DNA from: Cymodocea nodosa
Taxonomy: Eukaryota; Streptophyta; Magnoliopsida; Alismatales; Cymodoceaceae
DNA: 64,000 bases
Reading direction: 5' to 3'
Assembly: GCA_036874045.1 (NCBI GenBank)
Contig: CM072344.1
Location: forward strand, 10,140,501-10,204,500
Shown here: piece after piece, positions 25,168-35,874 of the stretch
Position numbering within the stretch: position 1 is the stretch's first letter
Layout of the letters: each line of letters opens with the position of its first letter
Program-made: the position numbers and the translations under genes
The notes under the pieces: model-generated
Told to the model about the DNA's origin: nothing
Databases searched by the model: none
The model's input: only the letters and a program-made list of their open reading frames with translations

Positions 25168-26528
25168 GAATATAAACAAAAAAAAAGAAAAGAAAAGGGG
25201 GCAATGTACTCAAGCTTAATTTATTTTTCAAGGTGTTATAGCAATCCTGCCATAATTTGTGCATATAATCTTTATTATTTTTTTCTTGTTATTATCTACT
25301 CTTTACACATAATGTACAATATTTATTGTCTTAAGTTCGTGTACTCATTATTGAATTCTTTTAAGTTCCTGAAGGTATATCTCTATGAATTATCTTTTGT
25401 AAATTGAATAAGATAAAAGCTAGAAAGTCTAAATTATTAAATCTACTACTTATTTTTGTATTTAATTCATATTTTTAAAAAAATAAAAAATAAAAAATAG
25501 AGAGACTCAAATCTATTTAAGGCTTAGCATCCTTTTTAAGTAAGCTATTTGACCTTTTAAAGCCAAATCTATTTAGGGCTTGGCAACCCAGTTTAAGTAC
25601 GCCATAGACTCTTTAGACTACATTTATGTAGGGGGAGCAATTTCTCATATAATACTTCAACTCTTATGAACTATTATATGTTTTCATAAAAGAATCTACA
25701 TAATTTTAGGAAATTAACATTAATTCAGTACATTTTTGAACTGTCGGTAAAATACAAGATTTTTAATTCTTAAGTATTCAAATTTTCTATGATTTCGGAA
25801 GATTATATTGTATATATATCGAACAGTAATGTTTTAAATGATCAATAAAATATTTTATTATTTCCTGAAGTACACGTGTCAAAGCCTAAATGCATATCTT
25901 AAGTGAATGTTCGGTAAGTTATCTAGTAACTCTCTGAAATGCATTTGAGCATCGAATAGTTAGGTTTATAAGTATCCGAAAATATCTGAACACCTTAAGT
26001 TAGAATTATGCACGTGTTGAATTTCATTGCTTTATTATGTCTTAGTTGAAACTCGAACAGTTATGTTTAACTCTTCGACTTTCACACCTATCCATTCGAG
26101 AAACTCGAACAGTTAACTTAATATTGTTATATTTTTCTGAAAGACTTAATCTCTGACAATAACTATTCTTGTTTGTCGTATAGTTATGTGCTTTACTACT
26201 CACAAAACTCGAATAGTTATCATAAGTCTTTGGGTTTTCTCACTTTTCACTTAGCTAGAAGTTATTTTCTTTGCACGAACAGTTACGCTAAGTATTCTGC
26301 TTTTGTCGATTGTAAAACTCGTATAGTTATTGTAAGCATTTGAGTTATTTATCAATAACGGATCTTATATTTATGATTTCAATGATTGAATCTATTTATC
26401 CGTTTATAAACTCGAAGAGTTATAAATGTTTTATTGACAACCTTTTGTGTTTCTACCTTGGTAAAACCATAGTTTCACAATCTTTACTTCCACTAAGTTC
26501 TATAGTGCACAACAAAGCTTAATCGACA
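25168..26528 (+). other. pol-ORF3 spacer of F1, right half
   Basis: Non-coding. It contains an internal polypurine tract GTAGGGGGAG at about 25629-25638, in the same relative place as in family A. From about 25890 to 26440 it has a row of motifs of the type AACTCGAACAGTTA / CTCGAATAGTTA at intervals of roughly 50-70 bases, plus CACGTG boxes (25872-25877, 26011-26016). The same motif type occurs in the F1 LTR. Small frames here are not convincing as genes. Confidence 0.75.
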
Positions 26529-29121
26529 ATGTCAGGATGTGGAAGAGGACGTGGTAGAATGACAAAAGTGTAGAAAAAAGAGTTGGAACTTCAGAAAATG
26601 CAAAGTGAAATCAATGACATCTACTCAAGGTACACTTTTACAAATGAAATACTACATGAAATTAGAAAAGCTGTTCAAGATGACAAAATTTTTTGTTGGA
26701 AGTTTATTCACAATTATGCTGAAACACTGTTTAGACTAAAACAGACTGAACTTTCTACATTACAACTATGGAAACAAACTTTACAACCTAACCCTGCGGT
26801 TGTTACAAGTTTTGGACATATACTTGAAAAATCAGTACAGTTTATCACTTACTATGGAAAGAAATGGGGACCAATGATAGAAAATGCAAATAAGGGATTA
26901 GAATCATTGTATTCCCAACATTATTTTCTCCTGGCTGTTTTAGATGACATTCAACAGTATATAGATGAACAGAAAACTACCATTAGGAAAATGGGTCTTC
27001 GAAGTGAAGGACAGAAAGTTTATCAACTAAAAATGGCAGAGGTTGAGAGCCCAAAACTCTATATTCCATTATTAATACCTAGGCATCATGGTGAAGGACC
27101 ATCAAGACCCCAAGTGCCTTTAATAGGAGAAATTAAGACAATTTTAGAACCTCTTGAACAACCTGAAACATTGCAGACATATAGTTGAAAACAGAAAAAG
27201 ACAATTGAATATTTTGGACTAACTGTAGGTGTATAAGGAATATTGCGGCCAAAAGAAGAATCAGTGAAAAATGGAAAACTATGCTCCATTGCAGAAGCTG
27301 GACAAACATTTTTGTTAGGAATCTCAATAGATGTGACAAATATTGGCTTACAAGCATATACTCTAAGGTATTGTATCACATTAGTGCATAATGTATCCTT
27401 TCATACAATGGACAATTTTTCACACAATGCTACAAGCACACATTCTTTTCCTACAAAAAGAGAGCATGTAGGAAATTTTGATGATACATATACAGATGAT
27501 ATCCAATTTGATGATATTTTGATAACATAGACACTGAGTCTATGAATTTTGAAGATATTTCATCTGAAGAGGAATGTACAGATATTCTTCCTCTAACTGT
27601 ATCTCAAATAGAAACTTTTGATTTTTGGTATAGTTGCTTATACTACAGTTTATACATATGGTTATGTCTGTTACAGTATATAATATACTTGTTGATAAAT
27701 GTATATAATCAACAACATACATAGTTACAGATTGAATATCACACTACCAATGTTTCAAGTATAGAAATTTCAGAAATACAGAATGAATCTATTATAAAAC
27801 ATTCTTTCCTACAAACACAGTTATTGCATAGATCAATCATAGATATAAATGTTACTAATAGACAGATTGATATAGACTGTTGCTATTCATGTGTCTCAAG
27901 AAGAACAAACAGAAGAATTTCATTAGATTATTGATACGACAAAAACAGATATTTCAGACATTTATACCAGCTTTGATAGAAATTCCACCAATTCTGAAAG
28001 CTCTGAAAATATAGGTACTACTGATAATTTTGAAACTAGTCCCAGATCAGAACATCATGATAGGAAAATACCTAATCCTAAATAGAGTTTACACGAAAAT
28101 ATATTATTATGGTGCAGAAATAGTTCCTATTATGAAAAATTTCAAACATATAGAACTTTTATAGTTTTATACTCAAGACTAGTTAAGTTTGAAGGGATGG
28201 CACATATACGAGAAATGTTTGAATTTCAAGGCTTGTTGACTCTACTTCCACAGCAGCCAGGCCATCTTGTTACACCTGAACTTATTAGTTGTTTTTACTC
28301 AAACTTAACAGTGGAAGAAGGTATTCCTGTTTCCAATATACAAGAAAATGACATATATTTAACTCCAGATTTACTTTATCAAGTACTTGGTCTGAGAAAT
28401 GAAGGAGTTAAATTATCAGAAAGAAAATAGGTTTATCAATTGAGATGAGACATTCAAATTTTAGCCAAAGATCCAACTACCAACAAACCAATGAGATTAC
28501 TAAATGATTTAAATGGCCAAGCACGTTTTATTGCAAAAATACTGCATTCTTCATTGTTTCAAACGTTTGGTCATGGTGTAGAAGTTGGTAGATGTTGTCT
28601 TTATTCTACGTATGCATTAATTAACCATATACAGGTGAACTGATATGATATTTTTGTTTCTCATATCTTACATTTGCAGAGTAAATTATTTTATAGTGAT
28701 ACGATTTTGAGAATTGTGGCAAGTCAAATAGATATTACACCTTGGCCACAGAAAAGATTAAAGTCAAAATCTTTCTCTACAAAGGAACTCCAAAAATACC
28801 AGGAAGCAGATAGACCTATAGTCCGACAACAACAACAACAACAAGATAAGCAAACACAATCACAACAGCAATAGCAACAATCAACACAATTTTCAAAACA
28901 ACAACAACATACAGATATCAATACCAATATACATATAGATATAAATATAGGTATACAAATAGATACAAATACAGGTATACATACAAACATCCATACTGAA
29001 TTTTTACAGCAACCATCACAAGTTTCACAAAATGATTTAGATCAAGTAGTAATTGATTAGATAAACAGAGTAAGTACAGACATTGCAAAGCAAATTTCAA
29101 ACACTCTGATTAGTATTTTTT
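26529..29121 (+). pseudogene. ORF3 of F1
   Basis: Starts at ATG 26529 (MSGCGRGRGRM), a Gly/Arg-rich start like family A ORF3 (GSGRGKGSS). A helical region follows (LQKMQSEINDIY..., 26583-27188), then an acidic Ser/Thr/Ile-rich middle, then the core at about 28180-28740: VKFEGMAHIREMFEFQGL, LTPDLLYQVLGLRNEGV, LLNDLNGQARFIAKIL, LYSTYALINHIQ. The core aligns well with family A ORF3, showing a shared, old domain. The tail is Gln-rich, then a tract of alternating Ile-X dipeptides (about 28912-28990). No membrane or signal segment was recognised. The frame has several breaks. Confidence 0.8.
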
Positions 29122-29433
29122 GAAGACAAAGAGGCTTGTGATTATACAAATTATGTATTACATGATTTATATATTGTAATTTGTTACCAAAAATATTATG
29201 TAAACTATTTACTACATTTAATACTCATGTGATTATTTTTCACAATTTATATTTAAACAGTTTATGCTTAATCCATGATAGTTATGCATGTTTAAAAATA
29301 TCTTTTTGAACGATATGTACTTAGAATATTTTTCTTCCTTACATTTTATTTACTTTTTTTTATAATGTCAAAAAGGGGGAGAAGAGAGATTATTTGACTT
29401 ATTAGGTTTTGACATCATCAAAAAGGAGTAGAT
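29122..29433 (+). other. 3' non-coding region of F1 with two polypurine tracts
   Basis: TCAAAAAGGGGGAGAAGAGA at about 29368-29388 and AAAAAGGAGTAGAT at 29420-29433, the second directly against the LTR. Both are preceded by TGTCA or CATCATC, as in family A. Confidence 0.85.
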
Positions 29434-30621
29434 TGTTAAGAATTTTGTTTTGATGATATATGCTTTATTAAAGTTTTTAAATAAGTCTAAATAATATTCT
29501 CTAAGTATAATAGTTAACAGATTATCGGAAAGTTTCATTTTTATGTCGGATAAGTTAAAGATTTCCGAACAGTTAGATTTTCGATAGTTAAACTTTCGAA
29601 TAGTTAACGTTTTGTTTTTGTCGAATAGTTTATGTTAAAAACTTGTATAGTTAAGTTATCTGCACATGTGTTTTTAATGTTTGAAGTTGTCACGTGTTTT
29701 CCATGTGCGTTCAGTAATGAAGATCAAATAGTTAGATAACTGTTCGAGTTTTTATACGCATGGATAGATAAGTCTTCGAGTTTTATAAAATGACTAACAA
29801 ACAGATAAGTTTGCTATGTTTAGTCACGTGTTTTGCAGGTGCAAAAACTCGAAGAGTTACAGATAAGTGTTCAAGTTTTTACAGGACTTAAAGGATAAGT
29901 GTTCGACTAAATCGAAGACTTAGAAGATATTCTACAAGACTCCAGGAAGATAAAGTCTTAGTGAATCTACGAGTGGAGATCGTGGAAATTCAAAATTATA
30001 GTGGAGAAAGTGGAAACTCAAAAAGATAGTAATTTGGATTAAAGAAAAAATTAGTACGTGAATTGTAGATTAAATGGATGAACATGCTGAATGTGAGAAC
30101 ATAGTTCGACTACTAATAGAGATTACGAGCTACATTACAATAGAGGATCCCAATCTCAAAAACCAAGTCTGAATATTCAATCTGGATCCCTAACTAAAAA
30201 GTTAAGTTTGAATATTCATATTCTGAAAAATTCTCCAACATCAAAAGAAGTTCGAAATTCCAAGAAATTTTAGAAAAGGAACTGCAAACGCAAGAAGTCT
30301 GGAAATTCGACAACTAGAGAAGAAGAGATACAGAAGCTGAGCAAAGAGAAAGAAAGAAGCTGTGTGCATAAAGATCAGGTTTTATACAATTCAAAATTAG
30401 TTTTGAATAAGAGCTTTATTTTTCTATTTGAATTGTATTTCGAACATTACTGTATTAAAACTTTCAAGAAGGGAATTGAGCTGAAAAGATATAGTAAATT
30501 CTGTCTTTACATAAAGAATAGAATTTCATTTACGAGTGTTTTGTGCTCTTGTTTTATCCACTAGTATTTTAATTACTAAAAACATAATTCACCCCCCTCT
30601 TGTGATACAAACGATCCTACA
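29434..30621 (+). repeat. 3' LTR of F1
   Basis: 1188 bases, TGTTAAGAAT...CGATCCTACA. The terminal part (ATTCACCCCCCTCTTGTG) is almost the same as that of family A. The upstream half is rich in CGAACAGTTA / CGAATAGTTA / CTCGAAGAGTTA motifs and CACGTG boxes (for example near 29691 and 29825). No matching 5' LTR is in the window. Confidence 0.9.
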
Positions 30622-31690
30622 AGTTTAATGGCTAATTGATATAGAGAATTAGCAAGCACACGATAAAAGTAATACACACAAGATTTTTTAGGTGGTTCAC
30701 CACTAACGGCTAGTCCACCCCTAAGGGATACTTGGGCTTCACTAAACTTTCACAAACTTACAATCACTTACTTTAAGGTTAAAGCAAGAACCAACCAATC
30801 TGATTGAGCTTTCAAGTCGTAGCTCCAACCAATCTTTCTCTAAAGTTTTTGATCTGTGTACTTTAGTAAAACACTTGCTTGAAAGTATCAGAGTTGAGTG
30901 CATGATGAGCTTCTAAAAATTGATTTTGTATATATGCTGAAGATGATTTGATCTCAAAGGCTTTCTTCTGTTAAGCTTGGTGTAAATATTTGTATGAGCA
31001 AAAAGCTAAGCTAATTCTGTTGTCTGTTGCTTGTATATATACTAAACATGTGTAACGATCATATTTTTCTTCCAACGGATGTATTCTGCTATACTTGGTA
31101 AGAATTTAGTCCCAAATATGCTGTTTAGGGAGGTATTTCAAGATACCCTTCTGATTTCTTGGGTTTTTTAGAGGCTTAGCCATGTAACTTTTCGAAAAAT
31201 ACTTGTAACTTACCAAAAAGTCACTTAAGTCTTTCTGCCATGTAGGATTTCAGATCGTACAAAAGAGCTATCATTCAATTGGATACTTGCAACTGTAACT
31301 TACCGAACTGTTATTTAACTGTCAAATAGTTAGCTACAGTAACCCTCCGAAATCCTTTGTTAAGTTTCCGACTACTTTATTTAATTTAGCATGTGCATAA
31401 TAGACTAACTTAAGTTCTACATGGTTATACCTGTAACTCACCAAAACTCTTCAAATTTCGAATAGTTAGCTCTAGTAACTTTCCGATTCTTCTTTTAAGT
31501 TTCTGTTTGGATTTTTGCACATGGGAAATTCAATGACTTAAGTTTCGGATAGTTAGCTACAGTAACTTTTCGATTCTTCATGCATCCATCTTTCTATCTC
31601 TCCGAAAGCCTTCTACTTTTGGATACATAATCTTATAACTGACTAATAGTGTTACTACTGCTTTATACTGCCTTTCAGAAACTTGTTGTT
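30622..31690 (-). repeat. Family B-like LTR in reverse orientation (B3)
   Basis: The reverse complement matches B2: GGTGGTTCACC...GGCTAGTCCACCCC near 30692-30722 against 6708-6735, and AACGATCATATTTTTC...GGATGTATTCTGC near 31050-31090 against 6310-6345. It carries TTCGGATAGTTA / TAACTTTCCGA motifs throughout. The left edge abuts the F1 LTR and the right edge abuts LTR D. Non-coding. Confidence 0.65.
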
Positions 31691-32689
31691 TTTGGAATGG
31701 ATCGTTCAGTTAACCTTCTATAGCACGATACTAAAACACTCAGCTCTAAACTCATCGAAGCTAGGAGTAAAGAGTAAGGGAAGAAACAATACAAAGAAGA
31801 AATAGGATTTACGTGGTTCAACAACAGCCTACGTCTATAGAGAGTTGAGGGTCCTTTATGAGCTTCGGCATAATCAACCGCAATATTTTACAACATCATA
31901 AAGGTTTATATACTACCCAACTTAGGGTTTATAAACCTTTAATTACATACAAGCCATTACAGTAGAGAAACAATGCTTCGGAGAAGAGACTCTTAATTTC
32001 GAAGCCTTATCTTCTTATCTTTCCGAAATCTGTAACATTTCGGATAGTTACAGACTAACTATCTGAAGAGAAACTTCTTTCTGAATGGGCGGTACTGTAG
32101 CAAGCTAACTGTCTGGAGAGATTCGGTATTTCGGACAGTTATTGACTTAACTGTCCGAAAAGTCACTAGCTTTCTCTCTCTATCCTTTCGGAAGGTTCTA
32201 CTAATAACTCTCTGAAAACTACATGTCTTTCGGATAGTTATATCTTATCTATCTGAAAACTCACTTAAGTGTCTTTTAAGGCATTTTGGAAGGTTCTACC
32301 ATTAACCTTCCGAAAACTTATGAACTTCGAATAGTTACTGCCTAACTATCTAAAGATCCACTTAAGTCACTACTTTCCGGATACTTGGCTTCTTAACTAT
32401 CCGAAGATCTACTCAAGTGTCTGACTTTTAGATACTTAGCTTTATAACTGTCCGAACATCTACTTAAGTGTCCTTTAAGTCATTTCAGATAGTTACACCC
32501 AATAACTCTCTGAAATCTTCTGACTTTCGGATAGTTAACTCAAAGTCTCTAACTGAACCTTTATTTTCGGATACATAGGTCTGCAACCTACCGAAAATAT
32601 AAAACTGTCAGATACTTACTGTTAACAAGCTTTCGATTGAACCTGGACTTCTTGTGGCATACTCCACACTTATACTACTTGCCCTAACA
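31691..32689 (-). repeat. 3' LTR of Tork-like element D
   Basis: The right edge is defined by CTAACA at 32689 followed by ATCTCCCACTTGGA, whose complement is the typical Tork/Tnt1-type polypurine tract next to a TGTTAG LTR start. The left edge near 31691 is approximate. The region near 31800-31860 (GTGGTTCAACAACAGCCTA) looks like the usual R-U5 of this lineage. The U3 part (about 32030-32620) is a hairpin-motif array described separately. Confidence 0.7.
32030..32620. repeat. Array of short inverted repeats in the U3 of D
   Basis: Roughly ten imperfect hairpins of the form TTTCGGATAGTTA - short loop - TAACTATCCGAA, many followed by CACTTAAGT, spaced about 50-70 bases. The best is perfect: TTTCGGACAGTTA (32129-32141), a 6-base loop, then TAACTGTCCGAAA (32148-32160). 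Other pairs are near 32040-32065, 32225-32260, 32325-32355 and 32515-32540. Confidence 0.85.
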
Positions 32690-34062
32690 ATCTCCCACTT
32701 GGAGTTTGTCACAATGATCGAAAGAAAAATCAATCTCTACACTCGGCTTTCAGATTATTGCAACTACTGCTCAAATAATCATCAACTTTTCATCTCCTTC
32801 TTCTTTTCAATTTTTCAAGTGACTAATTAAGGCCATATAGAGCCTTAATTTCTGTAGATTCAGAACTTTGGTTAGCATATTTGCTGCATTTTCAGATCCA
32901 ACAATCTTCTGAAGATCTAACTTGTTCTGCTCTATCTCTTCCCTTATGAAATGAAATCTCATTCTCATATGCTTGGACCTTGAATGAAACTTCAGATTCT
33001 TAGCTAAATAAATTGCACTTTGATTGTCACAGAACAAAATGCTTTTGTTTTGTTTGTGCTCTAATTCGGCTAGTACATTCTCTAGCCAGATTCTTTCTTT
33101 AGTTGCCTCTATTACTGCAACATATTCAGCTTCTGTGGTCGAGAGTGCAACAATACTTTGCAGCTTGGATCTCTAGCTAATTGCAGTACTTCCTATCTAG
33201 AAACATAACCTGAAGTACTTTTGCTTTTATCCAACTCTCTTCCCAAATCAGCATCACAGTAGCCAATCAATTCAACTGGTCCTTTCTTGAAATTCAGATC
33301 TACATCTAGGGAATATCTGAGATATCTGAGTATCCACAGTACTGCAGACCAATGCTCAGCTTCTGGTTCTACCATATATCTACTAACCACTCCCACTGCA
33401 TGAGATATATCAGGTCTTGTACATATCATGGCATACATTAAACTTCTCACTGTTGAAGCATATGGTATTGTAGACATTCTTGTCATTTCTTCTTCAGTCT
33501 TAGCTGACTAATCTTTAGACAACTTGAAGTGGGGTCTGAGAGGTAGTTCAGTCTTCCTCTCATTTGAGATATTAAATCTCCTTAGTACCTTTTCTAGATA
33601 CTTCTTTTGATTTAATCTCAAAGTACCTGCCACTCTATCTCGGATAATTCTTATACCCAAGATTTACTTGGCTTCTCCCATATCCTTCATGTCAAATTCT
33701 TTTGACAGTTGTCTCTTCAATTGCTTAATCTGTTCCATACTAGAACAAGCAATTAACATATCATCTACATAAATTAGTAGAATAATGAAGCAATCATCTA
33801 GCAGTTTTATGTAGCAGCAATAGTCTGTATCACATCTTTTGAAGCCTAGGGTACAGATAAAGGTATCAAATCTCTTATACCATTGTCGTGGTGCTTGCTT
33901 CAAACCATACAGACTTTTCAGCAATCTACAAACTATCTTTCTTTTCTTGCTAGTAACTGCAAATCCTTCTGGCTGCATCATGTAAAGTTCTTCCTGCAAG
34001 TCACCACGTAGGAATGCTGTCTTTACATCTATTTGCTCCAAGAGAAAATTTTTTGTAGCAAT
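32690..34062 (-). pseudogene. pol fragment of Tork-like Copia element D
   Basis: The minus strand holds a polypurine tract (TCCAAGTGGGAGAT, complement 32690-32703), RNase H (FCDNQSAIYLAKN, HSRSKHMRMRFHFIRE, 32807-33037; YCDADLGRELDKSKSTSGY, 33193-33486) and RT ([54 protein letters not shown], 33664-34041). The signature is that of the Tork lineage, unlike the Sirevirus-type pol around it. It is partial, with a few breaks, and ends against the A3 LTR at 34062. Confidence 0.9.
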
Positions 34063-34681
34063 TGTTGAGTATTTTTGTTTTGATGATGTGTGCTAAATGA
34101 AAATAATCATATTTGCTCAATTACTATTGCTTGTGAAAAGAAATTAAAATCATCAATTAATACAGAAAAAGCTTACTGATATAAATACTTGTCTGTATTG
34201 GATCTGAAGTTAATATCTAGTCGTTTCGTTGCATTAATTTCTCATTTAGCTAAACGTTAAGTTAACGTGTGTTTTTATTGAAAAGCATGATATGTTTTAA
34301 TGTTATATTTTCTGTATCATGAACAGTGCACGTTTAGACAACTCGTTAAGTTAGAGTTTTGTTTGTATAGAGGTCACGTGAGAACTCGTTAAGTTAGAGG
34401 TTTAAAGGTTAAAATAGGTCACGTGATAACTCGTTAAGTTAGTGAGTAAAAGAAGAGACGAACTTGTTAAGTTAGTGTTATACATGTGGTGAAATTATAA
34501 GTTACGAATGTTGTATTGTATCACGTGAGGTGCACATGTTTAACTCGTTAAGTTAACATAACTAAACGCGTTGAGTTGCTATATTGAACACTAAGGCAAC
34601 ACGTTAGGTTAGCATTATAAACTTAAGTTGTTATTTTTGCACGTGGTAAAATTCTTATTATAAAAACATTTGTTTATTACT

Positions 34682-34797
34682 AGTTCATTGAGTTATCATA
34701 ACACAATAGAGATGGTTCGTTGAGTTATCATAACACAACGAAGATGGTTCGTTGAGATAGCATAACACCACGGACTTAGTTCGTTGAGTTAGCTATA
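34682..34797 (+). repeat. U3 minisatellite of family A LTR
   Basis: About 3.5 units of 32-33 bases, each beginning GTTCGTTGAGTTATCATAAC or a close variant and ending CGGAGATG or CGGACTTAG. The partner LTR (about 45293-45435) has one more unit. The repeat also occurs in the minus copies (for example 12990-13070 and 24470-24545). Confidence 0.85.
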
Positions 34798-35107
34798 GTA
34801 CTTGTCACATGAAATGGCACATGAGGAACTCGTTAAGTTAGAAACGTTAAGTTATATATATACTTGTGTTACTCGTTTAGTTAACATTAAAGTAACGACT
34901 TCTTATTACATTGATGAAAAACTTTTGGACGAGAAAGTTTATTTTGCAGGAAATTTTCAAAGATCCAAGACTGATGATTAAAGGAAATTCGAAAAATAAA
35001 CGTAGGGTAGAACGTGTGTGTTTCGATGAAGGAAAAAGAAAAGATGTGGAGAAGTGGAAAATTGGTAGTGGTTAAACGTGAAGGATATGCATGAAATGAA
35101 AATACAG

Positions 35108-35115
35108 TATAAAAG
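35108..35115 (+). promoter_or_regulatory. LTR TATA box of A3
   Basis: TATAAAAG, followed by GCATAG. It is conserved in most LTR copies, for example 45751-45758 and, in complement, 12670-12677 (one A2 LTR has TATAAAAG also at 24140-24147). Its place, about two thirds through the LTR, fits a U3/R border near 35140. Confidence 0.75.
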
Positions 35116-35676
35116 GCATAGAATTCTCGTTGATCAATTTATCCTTGCACACAAAACGAAAAATCTTCTCAATGATCAAACCATCCCTGCACACCAAAAG
35201 AAAAATCTTTTTCAGGGATCAAAAACACCTTCTCAGGGAAAATCTCTCAAGTGGAAGAAAGTTCAGTGAAGCATAAAAAAGTAAGATTTTTGTCACTGAA
35301 GATTTGAAGTATCAGAAGAAAGCAAATTCAGTGAAGCATGAAAAGACAAGATATTCGTCATTGAAGAATTGCTGAAGAAGAAAAAGAAGAAGAAGAAAGA
35401 TCTCAAACAGGGAGAAAAGTTTTAAATTCCGTAAATTAGTTTTCTCTGTTTGTAGTTATGAAATTGTTTAGATGATACATGGTATCGAAATATAATTGCA
35501 TCTACAATTTCTAAGGAAAATTGAATTGTATATTGTAATTGAAACCTTGAATAAAAATGATTTTATGAAAACAATGTCTCGACTTGTTTTTGAGTTTTAA
35601 AGTTTCAATTATATTTCAGAAAATATAAAAAATACACAATTCACCCCCCTCTTGTGTAGCCATACGATCCTACAAG

Positions 35677-35688
35677 TGGTATTAGAGC
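35677..35688 (+). other. Primer-binding site of A3
   Basis: TGGTATTAGAGC, two bases after the LTR; one base away from the initiator-Met tRNA complement. Confidence 0.85.
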
Positions 35689-35874
35689 TTTGTTAATAAT
35701 CTTCGATATAAAATTGATACCAACTTATTTAATATCATTGCTTATTCTACCTTCCTTGTTTTTAAACAGAAATTAATATCTGAGCATACGTTTAACTCTA
35801 TTGATTTAAGGCTCAAGTTGTTTTAAAGTTTTTAGACTGTTTAAAATGAAATAGGTTGAAAAATCTAAAGTAAA

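Larger units (their letters stand above)
8432..30621 (+). mobile_element. Family F Sirevirus-like Copia element (F1), split by A2
   Basis: Fossil element reading pol (8432-11399), spacer (11400-12066, then 25163-26528), ORF3 (26529-29121), polypurine tracts and 3' LTR (29434-30621). The A2 element (12067-25162) sits inside the spacer. No 5' LTR or gag of this copy is present. The architecture parallels family A, but the proteins and LTR are clearly different. It has several breaks. It must be older than A2, because A2 is inserted in it. Confidence 0.85.
34063..35674 (+). repeat. 5' LTR of A3
   Basis: 1612 bases, TGTTGAGTAT...GATCCTACA. The probable U3 runs to about 35140, with a TATA box at 35108. 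The poly(A) signal AATAAA at 35550 suggests that R ends near 35575. The U3 holds repeated AACTCGTTAAGTTAG motifs, CACGTG boxes and a minisatellite. A GAA-rich purine run lies at 35366-35400. Confidence 0.95.

Noticed and set aside
25105-25407. 100-codon plus frame across the A2/F1 junction
   Set aside because: It begins in the A2 LTR and runs into F1 spacer, so it is a chance frame made by the insertion.
32030-32620. CRISPR-like array of spaced repeats
   Set aside because: The repeats are imperfect, symmetrical, variable in spacing and inside a plant LTR; there are no Cas genes and the context is eukaryotic. Treated as U3 cis elements.
35078-35269. Small 63-codon open frame repeated in every family A LTR
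   Set aside because: It lies in R-region tandem repeats of 42 bases, and its ATG precedes the LTR TATA box, so LTR transcripts would not carry it. Openness is explained by the repeat unit being a multiple of three. Not called as a gene.
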